Part shown: in pieces, positions 46,683 through 58,112 of the stretch
How positions within the stretch are numbered: position 1 is the stretch's first letter
Layout: the number at the start of each line of letters is the position of its first letter
From: Jaapia argillacea MUCL 33604
Taxonomy: Eukaryota > Basidiomycota > Agaricomycetes > Jaapiales > Jaapiaceae
DNA length: 64,000 nucleotides
Reading direction: 5' to 3'
NCBI GenBank assembly: GCA_000697665.1
Contig: KL197712.1
Span: forward strand, 505,412 to 569,411
Notes under the pieces: generated by a model
Told to the model about the DNA's origin: nothing
Database searches by the model: none
The model's input: the letters and a program-made list of their open reading frames with translations, nothing else
Made by a program: the position numbers and the translations under genes

Positions 46683-48087
46683 TTATCCCACCAACTCTAA
46701 AGAAGTAGGCACCTCTGGCCATCCCTCGACCAATGTTCTGCGATTACTACCTCGCCCGATGCGAACATCTCGCCCGATACGAACCGTCCGCAGGGGCGCA
46801 CCAATACTGCTCCTGTTTAAGACGAGGGTCCGAAGCTCAGAATCTGTGACCGTCGTGCGGCCAAGGGCGATCGTCTCTAGCTTTAGCAGCAAAGAGCCGA
46901 ACCGAGGATCGGAGCGCCGCGCACACAAAGCCTGGGCAGCGTCTCTGCTAAGCAGAGTGAATATATGTCCCGCCCCTTCCAGTTCCAACACTCGGACGGA
47001 TGGGATGTAGTGCATCATCAAGGCTGCTATACGGGGAGGCACTAGTCGACTCACGTCCACCAACCTCAAGGTGGTCAGGGTCGGGCACCACTCCCGGTTC
47101 AAGGATTGTAATACTTCGACAAAACCCTCCGCAAGGCGGAATGATGCATGCGAGAAGGAGAGGGATTCCAACCCCGGCATGGAAAGTATCTCGAATAGGT
47201 TGAACCAAACGAGGTTTACGTCGTGAGGCCGCAGGAAGCCAGAGAGGCTCAAATGTCGTAGCGAATCTAAAGAAATTGGGTCTTGTCGCACTGGTGGGTT
47301 ACGTGTGGTGAAACATGGTCCCTCGAGCGAAAGGTTCGTCAAGGATGAACAAGAGGCCAGGAGTTCACAAAATCCCCGGGCGGTCATAACTGGTGCGTCT
47401 CTGTGCTTCAGAACCAACGATGTGATGTTTGGTAGAAGGGGGAGCCACGAGTCGGAGTAGCGGGGCGAAGTCATTGAAAGGGACGTAAGCATCGGGGCAC
47501 CCGCGCCAAACACTGCGTGAGGCAGTGGCATTGGGATTGCCACGGAGAAGAACGTTAATCGCGGTGCGACGACGGTCTTCAGTGTGTCAAGGACAGGCCC
47601 TATGATACGGAGATCGTCTGCGGCCAAGGCAAAGAATCGACATCGTGGTATATGCGAGGCGAACGAATGTATCAAGAGAGGAACGATGCAGAGACGGTCT
47701 TTCATCGACGAAGGGCTATAGATATCGGGTTTTAGCCAGATCGGAGGAAGGTTGAAACGAAGAGTGAGATCAAGTGGGTGGTTGGATGATCGGGCGAGAT
47801 ATGCGTCGAGCATTTCATGTTGAAAGAGGGAGACTGATATACGAGACCATAGTGCTGGCGTCGCGAAAGAAACTGCTCGCCAATGACGCGAAACTAGGGA
47901 TGGAGTGACAGGACGGGAGATCTTACGATGGTGAGCATCGTCATGTTCCTCCATGCAGAGTACAAAGATTTTCGCAAGGATTTCGACGGGCAGCACGTTG
48001 ATGCCACCGCCATTATGGGGCGCTGCGCTCTACAACTTGAACGTCAACAATTTGTGCAAAACGGGTCGTCAGGAAGAGGCTAACCAT
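46683..48087 (-). CDS. F-box protein, tandem paralog 2
   Basis: Close paralog of the gene at 44,088, about 449 aa and open throughout. The start is ATG at 48087-48085, followed at once by a 55-nt phase-0 intron (GTTAGC...GTTGTAG); exon 2 reads SAAPHNGGGINVLPVEILAK. F-box: IFVLCMEEHDDAHH...VSRHWRAVSFATPALWSRIS. The C-terminal end contains a small extra repeat, TVRIGRDVRIGRGSNRRTLV, where paralog 1 has TVRIGRDSNWRTLV, caused by a short in-frame duplication. The two proteins are alike along their whole length, with changes spread evenly, which fits an intact gene and not a fossil. Target unknown. Confidence 0.82.
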
Positions 48088-48795
48088 CGTTCTTTCGATG
48101 CCCGAAACTTAGAACAGTAGTGATGGACGGGGAATTGTGCTCAGTGCTATATCGATGTTCGATGAAGGTAGTGACGGTACGAAATGGGAAACGGCATCCC
48201 CGACCTCGCCTTCCGTTACTAAGGCCGGCCAGCTTGCACCTTGTAGGTCGTTGACAGAGGAGCTGAACTAAGTACTTAGCTGAATTCCGAGTCGGTTGAA
48301 CAATTTAACTGGAACTCGGTCTACGTATTGTCTAGGTAGGTAATTAGGCTCGCCAGACTGACTCTATCTCTACCTGCCAGCTGTGTGCACAATCTCCAGT
48401 TTCACCAAGTCATCAGACATAGTATCGTAAACACCATATTACTACATACCACGATCGAGGTCTGGAGGCAGGAGGTGACCAAACGTTAATCAAAACAACA
48501 AAAGTCGAAAAGCACATAGGAACTTAGAAATTCAGGACGTCGGGAGAAAGGTGACGGGGGTATGTGGAAGGTGGTGGCTTGGATCAGGGGATGGCGATGC
48601 ACCCATGGCGAGGGATGATCGAGTGCCGTAGTTTATTCGTTCTCATCGCTTTCTGTGCTGGTCTCCGTAGTCCAAGACTTTCGTGAGCCAATATACCTGA
48701 AATTTCCGTCAGAAATACGAAACAAATTCGAATAATACGACAAACAGCCTGGAGAATCATAACGGAGACATACCAGTCACTCGATCCTGACTTCA
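48088..48795. other. Spacer, F-box gene 2 / F-box gene 3
   Basis: First 290 bp repeat the upstream flank of F-box gene 1. After 48,380 the sequence is unique; a short minus frame at 48,584-48,796 follows the stop of gene 3 and has no support. Confidence 0.45.
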
Positions 48796-50164
48796 TTATC
48801 CTAAAAACTCCAGGGTAGTAGGCACATCCAGTGGCCAGTCGTCAAACAAAGCCCTCCAATTTTCACCTCGCTCGATACGAACCCTCTGCAGCGGCAATCC
48901 AATTCTACTGCGATGCTGTACGACGGAAGAGAGTAGATGGCTCTCGATCGTCGTACGGGAAAGTGTCAGGATTTGCAGTTCCGGCCACACAGGGTCGAAC
49001 CCAAAATCCGAACCCGAGCAGAGCAAACTGGGCATAGGATTGGCGCCCGCTAGTTCTAAGACCTGGACGGATGGGGTCCGGTGCATTAAGGAGTGGGCCA
49101 GGCATAGAGGTATATCCATGTCCTCCAACCGAAAAGTCGTCAAGGTTGGGCATCGCTCGTGGGTAGAGGAACGTAATGCGTCCACGAAGCCTTCTACGAG
49201 GGCTTCGGATGAACGCGAGAAGGAGATGGATTGTAATGCTGGCATAGAGAGGAATTGAAAGAGGTGCAATGCGCAGGCTTTGGCGGTGAAAAGGGCGGAT
49301 TTAAAGTCAGAAATCTCCAGATGCCGCAATGAATTGAGGTAAACTTTATCGGAGACGACTGGAACGACGTGTGTGAGGACAAGGCTGAAACAAAGTCCTT
49401 TGAGGGAAAGGCGTGTCAAGGATCGGGAGTGTGATAGGAACTGACGAAACTCCCGAACGACAAGATTATTGGTGTTTTTCATGGATAGAGATGTGAGATT
49501 TGGAAGAAGGGGTTGCCATGGATCGGAATACCAGAGGGGAGTGCATGATAGGGAGGTAAGCATCGGGGTACCTCCACTAAACACTGGGTGAAGGAGGCGC
49601 GTTGAGAAGTTCATGGAAAGGGATGTCAACCGAGGTGCAGCGACGTTCTCTAGGGAGCGAAGAACGGCTTTGGTCACCAGATAATCGAAGGCGGTGAAGG
49701 TGAGCGCCTGACATCGGTCAATATGATCGATGACTGAATCCATGATGGTTGAAACGGTATGAAGATGGTGATCTGACAGCGGCTTGCCGGTCGTTGCCTT
49801 GTATTCCTGCCAGGTCGGTGGAAGGTGAAAGTGAAGCACAATGTCGAGGGGGTGCCTTGAAGATCGTGCCAGATACATGTCTAGCAATTTCTGCTGGAGT
49901 ACGGAGACGGAGATACGACTCCACAGGGCGGGTGTCCCGATAGAAACTGCCCTCCAATGTTGTGAAACATGGGACGCAGTGAGGGGAGAGAGAGTCACAC
50001 GACCCTGACTTTCCTGCCCCTCCTCGATGCAAAGTTCAAGGATTTCGGCCAGGATTTCGTTCGGTAGTACATCGACGGCGGCATCACCAGTACTGTCAGT
50101 GCTTGCCGTGGCCTATAACTGTGTCAACAGTCGTCGGGCGTCGACAGGTGCCAATACGTACCAT
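48796..50164 (-). CDS. F-box protein, tandem paralog 3 (older copy)
   Basis: Diverged third member of the same family, about 439 aa. The start is ATG at 50164-50162, then a 49-nt phase-0 intron (GTACGT...TTATAG); exon 2 begins ATASTDSTGDAAVDVLPNEI, a normal F-box (LPNEILAEILELCIEE), then VSQHWRAVSIGTPALWSRIS. The leucine-rich remainder aligns with paralogs 1 and 2 but at much lower identity, for example APMLTSLS versus TPMLTSLS and SVRVLELAG versus SVQVLELAG. The ATG-intron arrangement is shared by all three, so it predates the duplications. Confidence 0.82.
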
Positions 50165-50366
50165 GGGGGAGGGCGTAGAAAGTCGTGTAGACTTGTTACG
50201 GCGTCTCCCATGCCCGGAAAATGGGTGAGGATCATCGTGTATAGAGAGCAGGAGGTCGAGTGGGTCAAACCCCAGGTCGAACAGCGCTACGTCACAGTCG
50301 CGTCCGCCACGCGTGCTTGAACGGACACATCACTAGCTCCAAGTACTGGGATGCTCTGAACTGCCC

Positions 50367-53300
50367 ATGGCCTTCCCTGTTCCCTCACATCTGCCTCGCA
50401 AGGCATCCCCGCAAGATGTCTCCACAAAAGTCCTCACGAAAATATCAGAGGCCACAACCAAGACCCTGACAGCTCAGCTGGCCACCTCCTGGGTCGCGGA
50501 ACTCGACGATACAATACATGCGACAAAAGTATGTTCCTGGTTCTCTTGGTGCCTTCTTGCCCGACACTGAGTCTTCGCATGATTTAGAAACGACTTCACG
50601 AGCGCATACAGTCTGACCTGCCTGCATTTGAACGACAATTATCGACGTCAAAGTCCATTCAGGACCGCTTACGATCTCTAACGAGTAATGTTGATGACTT
50701 GAGCCATGCGTTGTCGAATCCGGAGGTGCGTCCAACCCCTAAAATTTCTTCGCATACTGGTGGTGGTAACGTTGAACAAAGTCAGGTCTCATTCCGAATC
50801 TTGTGAAGAAGTTGGCCGCTCATGCAGCCCTTACACAACAAGCATCAGACGCGCAAGTCTCTGTGAATGTCCAGACACACCTCCAAAGGTGTAGGTCTGA
50901 ATTTGACTCGCTAACCCTGTCGCTGGAAAGAGGGCAACTCCCCGATGCTGTCATGGCGGGTCAGCGGTTGGAGGAACTCATTGTAAATGTCCCACCGCCG
51001 TTAGGCCAGGCCCAAGTCATGATGGACCTGAAGGTATGTGGTCGTCATGATTATCTGTTGGGGCGATGACGGTAACTTTACTGGTTCCCTCGCAGAAGCG
51101 ATACCAAACATCGAAACACCGGACACACGAACAGTTAGACGACGCCGCTTCTCGGGGCCTGGTTGTCACAATTTCCGAAATCATCATCCGGCCTTCGGTC
51201 CAAGGTCTGTTACCTATTTGACGCCCCCGTCCAACTCGCACTCACGAGTCTCTTCTTTCCTGTAGTCCGACGATCGGAAACCATTCTTGACCTTCAATCA
51301 ATCCTCGTGTCATTATCTCCTACGTCCCTCTCCGCCCGACTGAATACCATCCGACGGGATCTGACAACTCACTACATTGACCACATCCTCTCAATGCCCA
51401 CCTCCGTTTCAATCACACAAGCCAATTCACCATCTGGTCTCCTCGAACACCGACTTGCTCTCTTCCCTTCACCACCAAACACCGAATCCCGTCTTGCCCG
51501 TCTCGAAAGCCTCTCTTCCGTTCTCACATTCCTCCAAACTCACATATTCTCCACACTGCCCCCGACACAAGATACCCCTTTCAAGCAATCTCTATGCAAA
51601 CCCATAACGACCGCTCTCCTCAACCACCTCCTCATACCTTCTCTACCCTCCGCTCTCCACTCACTTCCTCCTTTCCTGGAACTGGTGGAACAAGCTGTTG
51701 AGTTTGAGGAGAGATATTTGGTTGGGATGCTGGGTGATACTAGTCACGAGAAGCCGGTCAAGAGTTGGAGTGATGGGGTTAGTGGCCAGTATGAAAGGAA
51801 GAGGAGGATGGAGATTCTGGACAGGGCGAGGATTGTGATTGTCAGAGTGGACAATGAAAGCCAGACCTTTAGAGTGGAGGTTGTCGATGCAACAGAGGCG
51901 GCTCCGGCTCAATCAGTACCAGAACCCGCGAAAGAGGAGGAAACTGCATGGGGATTTGAAGACGAGATCGATGGATCGACTGCGGTGGAAGAGGATGGGT
52001 GGGGTCTTGACGATGATGTCGAGCCCCAACCTGACCTCAAGTCGCACCCAGAAGCTCAAGAGGATGCCGAGCCAAGAACCATGGAAGATGACCCTTCGGA
52101 TGCGTGGGGTTGGAACGAACAGGAAGAAGTGGTCCCAGAAACCGACACGAATGGCGGGGCTGACCCTCCAGATGAGGCGGACCCATGGGACGATGATCCA
52201 TGGGGCGACTCGAATTCAGGTGAAGCAACTCGACCTCCTCCCGCTCCAACGATACCTGTCACACCTGCTCTGAAGCAGGCCAAGAGACTGGAGAAATTCA
52301 CTGCGAAAGGCAAGAATGGGCATGCAAATGTGGTGGAGGCGCCGGCCCCCTTGGGTACTACACGGACGACGCCACTTGCTGCTTCTGTGCCTTCTACGAA
52401 CGGCCAGTCCAAGAGCGCTATGGGGAAGACTACCCTCCCGCCTCCCCCACCGGTCGTGAAGGAGACGTACCTCGTCTCTAATCGCGTTAGGGACATCTTG
52501 AATATGGTCAACGATGTCCTTCACGAAGGAAAAGAACTGACAGCATCCAAGATCTTCCCTCTAACGACATCCTCAAGTTTACCACCTGGCACTTTACTCC
52601 TTCAATCTGCGCCCGCCGTTCTCGATCTATTCCGGGCGCTGCATCCTGTTACTTTCTCTACGGAGTTGGACCAGTCTCTGTCTCGGGCGATGCGATTTTC
52701 GAATGACTGTATTTATTTGAGTGCGGAGATTGGGAAGCTGGCGAAACGAGAGGGTGCGCTGTTCGCGGTTCATGAGAAGCTTGTTCATTGTCAGGAATGT
52801 CTCAGAGTCTTGGGCGATTCGTGGTTTGAAGATATCATCGTAGGTTTATTTGCCTTTCGTATCGTCAATCCCCCCTGATAATTTCATCTCGGTTACAGGA
52901 CAATCAACGCGAAAACGTCGACACCATCCTGATGCAAGCCGAAGGTTTCGTCGATACTGCCGAGCAAGATCAATTCGATGTATGCGAGAATGCTGTCAGC
53001 GACGTTTTGCGGAATATCCGTCAGGTCGCCCAACAGTGGAAGGTGTGTTTGGAATTCCCCATTAAGCTCTACTGATGCTCATTTGTATCGACACATAGCC
53101 CGTGTTACCCAAGACGAAGTACTACGTTGCCGTTGGTTCAATGGTGGATGCTGCGTTGTCGAAAATGCTGGAAGACATTCTTGCCTTGCCTGACATTCCT
53201 GCTGAGGAATCGCATAAGCTCGCTGAGCTATGTCGCATATTCAATGCTCTTGAAGGTCTTTTCGTTCAAGATGGTGATCAGGTGAGTTGGCTGGTTGGAA

Positions 53301-53619
53301 CGGATTTCGTCGAGTATTGACAGGCTTTGGCTTTCAGTCATCCCTGATTGTGGTATACGTACCGTCTTGGCTCAAGTTTTCATATTTATCGGAACTACTG
53401 GTTCGTCGATTCGATCCCTTGCCCACCTCGTGTGTGCTGATCCCCGACAACCCACAGGAGGCATCCATTGCGGACATTTCTTATTTATTCGAGGAGGGTG
53501 CGCTCGTGGACTTTGAGGTTGATGAACTCGTCAAGCTCGTCAAGGCTTTGTTTGCCGACACCCCTTTACGAACGAACACTATCAACAAGTTGGTGGGCGG
53601 GCACCCCTGCAGAGGATAG
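50367..53619 (+). CDS. ZW10: ZW10/Dsl1-type vesicle tether subunit
   Basis: ZW10 and its yeast relative Dsl1 are part of the ER tethering complex (NRZ/Dsl1) for COPI vesicles; in animals ZW10 also works at kinetochores. Start MAFPVPSHLPRKASPQDVST. The N-terminal part is helical coiled-coil (KRLHERIQSDLPAFERQL, LVKKLAAHAALTQQAS). The middle, roughly residues 380-500, is acidic and disordered with tryptophans in AWGFEDEIDG, DGWGLDDDVE, AWGWNEQEE and DPWDDDPWGD. The C-terminal domain holds VSNRVRDILNMVNDVLHEG, FSNDCIYLSAEIGKLA and a final helical exon (ISYLFEEGALVDFEVDELVK). Seven or so exons; about 860 aa. Tether function is from the family; fungal copies have no shown kinetochore role here. 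Confidence 0.88.
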
Positions 53620-54032
53620 GCCCCTTTTGTATATGAGGTTGTTTATATCAGTGGGATCTTGTGGTGCACGACGTACAGTACTTATTGCCGACCTCTTGCT
53701 CTTGGTCACTTGGATTGTATCATGTTATGCTTAGTTTTGTATGGTCATTTGGAGATTGGACTTTCGATCCGACAATGCACCGCGCCTGGCAATGAAATCC
53801 CTACTCAGGTCCTGCCCTTTGAATTCGCAGTAATTCTTTCAGATTGGAAGACATTCCAGTAACATACATTTAAATACATTACAGATCAATGGTGACGCAA
53901 AATATCAACCACATCCTCCAGCGCCTACTATCATTCAGAGGAAACAACCAATCTGCCCCAAATTCTATTCACTGAATGCACTCAACGTCGAATGACGCCG
54001 GACAGACAAGCAGTGAAAAGAAAGGAGAGATC
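53620..54032. other. Intergenic, ZW10 / U2 snRNA
   Basis: 3' region of ZW10 and 3' flank of U2 (read on the other strand). No gene seen. Confidence 0.4.
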
Positions 54033-54221
54033 CCCCGACGACGCAAGCCAGTAGTGCAGTAGCAAGGTCATCGCGTCCCCGAGTTGCAAGCAGAGCTCAA
54101 GGAACAAGGGCGGCAAAAATTAGATAACCATAAATGAGGGCGGTGCCCTCATAATAGTGGTTAAACTATTAAGAACAGATACTACACTTGATCTAAGCCA
54201 AAAGGCCAGAGTGGTAAGGAT
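54033..54221 (-). ncRNA. U2: U2 spliceosomal snRNA
   Basis: Read on the minus strand, it starts near ATCCTTACCACTCTGGCC and continues CTTTTGGCTTAGATCAAGTG and TAGTATCTGTTCTTAATAG, the nearly invariant U2 5' region. It includes the GTAGTA that pairs with intron branch sites. Stem-loop IIb is ATGAGGGCACCGCCCTCAT. The Sm-binding site is AATTTTTG. The 3' stem-loops end with CTTGCTACTGCACTACTGGC, corresponding to stem-loop IV of other species. About 189 nt; the ends are approximate by a few nt. The many short introns around it have CTAAC/CTGAC-like branch sites that fit this RNA. It is the only clear RNA gene in the window. Confidence 0.93.
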
Positions 54222-54761
54222 TCACAATGTCCGCGACGAGGTTATATACTGCCCCAAAGAGGGCGCACGGACCAGGGGCGTTGTTTAGTGGTGTTTGCAG
54301 GATAAAGCGAAATCTGGTAGGAACCTTGCTTGTTCCTGTAGATTGTGTGTTGATTGTGAGGGTGGAAAGGGCAGGAATTCGACAAAAAGATCTCGAGAAA
54401 TAAGGCAGGACATGAGGGAGACTTTCCGACCCTCGATTTCGAGCTGGTTTTTTAGTGAAGTGCCACAGAAGTGGGCGATAGTTGGGCAAAGACAAGTCTA
54501 ACAACGTCAGCAAGGGATTATGGGAAAGTCCTCGAGTTGGGATAGTCCTTTGTATCCGCATGGGCTTCATATATATGTGTCCCTCGCTGTCTACAATCTG
54601 GATAACAGGTTCGAGGAGGTTGAGTTGGATCATCAGCCACTGTGACACTTGTGACATCTTGTATGTTTGCATGTTGTGGGCTTGTGGCGTGGCCCTCGAG
54701 GCGTCAATCCTGCAAAGTGGAAATCTTATGGTGAACTCTCATTACGCTGTGTGATACTCGC
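54222..54761. promoter_or_regulatory. Divergent promoter region, U2 snRNA / PAT1
   Basis: U2 is transcribed leftward and PAT1 rightward from this 540-bp stretch. A 159-codon minus-strand frame crosses it into U2 and is chance. No consensus snRNA promoter element is known to me for this group, so none is named. Confidence 0.5.
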
Positions 54762-57700
54762 ATGTCTTTCTTCGGCTTTGAACAGAACGATTTAGAAAAG
54801 GAAAAGCGCAAATTTCTTGAAGGCGGGCGTCACGACGAAGATCTTGCTGTTTACACTTGGGGTGAGGACAGTTATGATGGTCTTGGTGACGCTCTGCACG
54901 AGCGAGGGGACGAGCTGAATGATGAGACTTTTGGTGGATCGGGTCCAATTGGTGAGTAATCCCTTCTCAAACCTTCGGAATACTGTTTTGACGGCATCTC
55001 CGCTGACAGGTAAAGACTTTGACTTCGGTCACCCTGCGCCCAATACCGAATGGCAGCAGTCCAATCATGCTGCCAGAGAACGGGATCGGTCTCCGGAGCA
55101 GCTGCATCATGCAAGACCACTTTCTCCACAACAGACCCAACCCTCCAGTACGACCATATTAGACCTTGCTTGCCGGTCGCTATCTCATAGTTATCCGTGT
55201 TTCATCCCTTGCAGCCGCCCGGACTGCTCACTCCCTTGAGTCAATCTGGGATGATAAATCTCCCTTCTCTGTTCTCCCCCGCAGCGCGACGAATGGTACG
55301 GGTCGCTCCCTCGGCGCCCAACATGCCCGTCAGGCTTCCGCCACAGGATTGACGGGCCAGCAGGCCAAGTACTCACCTTTGGCCGGGGCCGCCCTACCTG
55401 CCAGATATTCGCCGGCTCAGTCTCTCGTGTCCGATCATTCCTCCTTGTCCCGGGGAACAAGTCAGGCCGGAGTCCGTACGTTGGAGGAAATCGAAGCTGA
55501 AATGCGGGTGGCCGCTCAACAATCGCGTGAAGCAGCTCAGCGCGCACAACTTGCTCAACCCCAACAGTATCCGGTTCAGCAGCATACCCCACCACCGCGC
55601 ATGCACCCCCACGCTCAATCCCCACGTTTCCACCAACTTCAGCAGCAGATCCTAATCCAACAGCAGCAGCATCATCAACAACAGCAGCTCCAGCTCCAGG
55701 GACTTCAAGAGCAGTTGCGAATGGAAGAGATTGAGCGCCACCTTCGAGCACAACAACTTCACGACTCCCCCCACCAGGTGTTGCATCAGAGGCGCCAATC
55801 CCCGTCTCTATTGTCAGTCGCGGATCTTCACCAACTCGCTCAACTTCAGCAAGAGCAGCGCCGACGACAAGTCTCTCCTCTTGGCGTGGATAGTCGATAT
55901 CATATGCCCCAGCCTCTCGAGGAAGGCATGCAATTTCTCCCTTCAAACATTCAAATGCAACAGCGCCTCCTTGCCGAGCTCGCCCAGGAAGAGTTCATCC
56001 GCGAATACGGCCACACCCAACAACATGTGTCACCAGAGGAGCAGGAGCTCCTCAGGACCGAAGCCATGCGCAAGATCATGGAAGCTGAGAGGATGGAAGA
56101 AAAAAGGAGGCGAAAGGCTGCCAAGATTAACCACATGGTATGATTTGCTTTCCTTCTTACCTACATAGATCCATGCTGATCTTTTCGTCCTACAGTCACG
56201 ATATAACGATCTTATGACCCAATCTGACAAGGATTTCATCACCCGTATACAGGTCTCACAACTTGTCACGCAGGATCCCTACGCAGAGGACTTTTATGCG
56301 CAAGTTTACGGTGCTCTCATGCGATCTAGGCTGGGACTCCAGTCGGGGGACGAACGTGTTCTTAAATTCGGTTCCGGCGTGGGTGTCGGATTAGGTTTGC
56401 CAGGACAACGACCCAGTGGCCGCAAACAAAGCGCTGTCCAACGCATGGAGGCACAGGTAGAAAGGATCGTGATGAACGCCAGGCAGAGGGAGAGGGAAAA
56501 AGGCTTGCATTGTCAGCTTCCCTTCCTTATTGTGGGACATCGCTGAACCTGCTGACACAACCTATCAGCCTTGAACAGTTTGCAAGGAGCTTTGGGTAAA
56601 ACGGCGGGCAGAAGTTACAAGGCTGCTCCTCGTCAACTCCTTCAGGTCGACACTCCGAAGGCTACTCACGTCGGTTTGCATGACGAGTACGATGCGCACA
56701 CTATAGGAGAACATGCTGCCAAGGAAGCCGCCAAACTAGGTCGTGAGGCACTCGGTGAAGCCGCTGGTGTGAGTGAATTGTCTGCGTCTTCGTTTCACCC
56801 ATCCTGAACACTTGTAGGCGAGCGAACTTGTTCATAGAGATCCCTTATCTCGCTTCGAGTCACTGGCCATCCTTGAGGAGTTGTATGACACTGTCTTGGA
56901 CGTTGAACAACTCAGACGAGAGCAGCCACCCACAGACGATGAGGACTCGTACCAATTCTGGTAGCTATCCTTCCTAAATCCCCCCTGCAAATCCGCCTGA
57001 AGATTCGTCCAGGAATGCCAGCTATGCGGATCGCGTAGGACAGCTTTGGGACGGCCTCAAGGTCATGGTTCCGTTGGAGACAAGGTTGGTGTCGATCGAT
57101 CTCCCCTACTCGGGGCTCGCAGGCTGAGACAAAATCATCCACCTAGTAACCCCCATCCCTTTGTTTCTCTTCTCACTCCCATCAAGGGCAAGAAAGTTCT
57201 CCCTCGCATTGCCCGTCATCTGAGTGGTCAACAAATGTTGACTGTTTTGACACTCCTCGTCGCCTGCTTCTCCCAGCTTGACGTCGTCGTCGATGCTCCC
57301 CTTCTGGATTCGCTTCAGGAAACCGAAGAGCGGAAGGAGGTTGAGCGTCAGACTCAAGCTTTCTTGGGTAGTGTTTTGCAGAGCATCCTGCCCGTCATTG
57401 CCAAGGCCAGCTTGAGGCTTGTCAGTGGATTGCTCGGATTGCTTTTGGACCGCAGCGACATCGTTGTTGTCTCCCGAACGAGGGTCGGTGGCCCTTTTCC
57501 ACGTATTCCTTCGCCTCCTAACCATTGTGTTTTCTCTTAGCCCGGTTTGGCCCTACTGACATTATTTTTGAGTCGAGTGGAGGTCATTAAGCAGAATATG
57601 GTCACGTCCACTGATTCCGACGAGGATCCCACCCCAGAAGAAGAAGAACAATGGTAGGTCTCCGTCTTCTCCTGCCCTGAATGAGTTTCTCATCGTCTCC

Positions 57701-58048
57701 GCTTTTAGGCAACTAATGTTTGATCATCTGTTCCAACTCATTGCACCGCACCTCCTCTCCTTGTTCCCATCCGTCCGGATTGCCCGTTCCATTTCGAGCG
57801 CTGATGCATCGCTTACAACGGATCACACTGATCAGCCAGTATGGCAATTCTTGGCCGCGTTGGGCCTACACGCTGTGCTGGAGCAACAGCAACTGCTCGT
57901 TACTTCTCTCCGTGAAAAGGTGCTGGACATTGTTTTGAGCGTAAACAAAGGCTGGGTCGCGGACGAGGAAGAAAGAAGAGCGAAGCTAGGGAACGTAAAT
58001 ATATTTTTGCATGCGCTAGGAATAGATAGCTCTCAGATTGTGTTATGA
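54762..58048 (+). CDS. PAT1: mRNA decay factor PAT1
   Basis: Pat1 joins the Dhh1/Lsm1-7 machinery in P bodies to promote decapping and repress translation. Start MSFFGFEQNDLEKEKRKFLE, the conserved N-terminal Dhh1-binding region, followed by DLAVYTWGEDSYDGLGDAL. A Ser/Pro/Gln-rich middle includes poly-Gln/His (QQQQHHQQQQLQLQ). The conserved block MTQSDKDFITRIQVSQLVTQ and PYAEDFYAQVYGAL follows. The C-terminal alpha-helical Lsm/Dcp2-binding domain includes KGKKVLPRIARHLSGQQ, LTLLVACFSQLDVVVDAPLL and REKVLDIVLSVNKGWVADEE. Ends GIDSSQIVL. Eight or more exons. About 950-1000 aa, a normal length for fungi. Confidence 0.92.
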
Positions 58049-58112
58049 TGTTTCGATTGCATGAACTTACCTTGTACCCATTCGATTTTTTTTCCAAAGA
58101 CATCGTTGATTG

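Larger units (their letters stand above)
45785..48380. repeat. Tandem duplication, unit 2
   Basis: Second copy of the RFC3-end plus F-box block. It holds the broken RFC3 piece, a shortened spacer, F-box gene 2 and its upstream flank. Homology ends near 48,375 after CTCTATCTCTACCTGCC. It is a few hundred bp shorter than unit 1 because the RFC3 part was trimmed. Confidence 0.85.

Noticed and set aside
46522-47010. 162-codon plus-strand frame
   Set aside because: Antisense to F-box gene 2 and its spacer; a similar antisense frame appears over gene 1 because the sequences are duplicates.
54193-54672. 159-codon minus-strand frame over the U2 upstream region
   Set aside because: It ends inside the conserved U2 snRNA, has no domain and no splice partner; chance frame.
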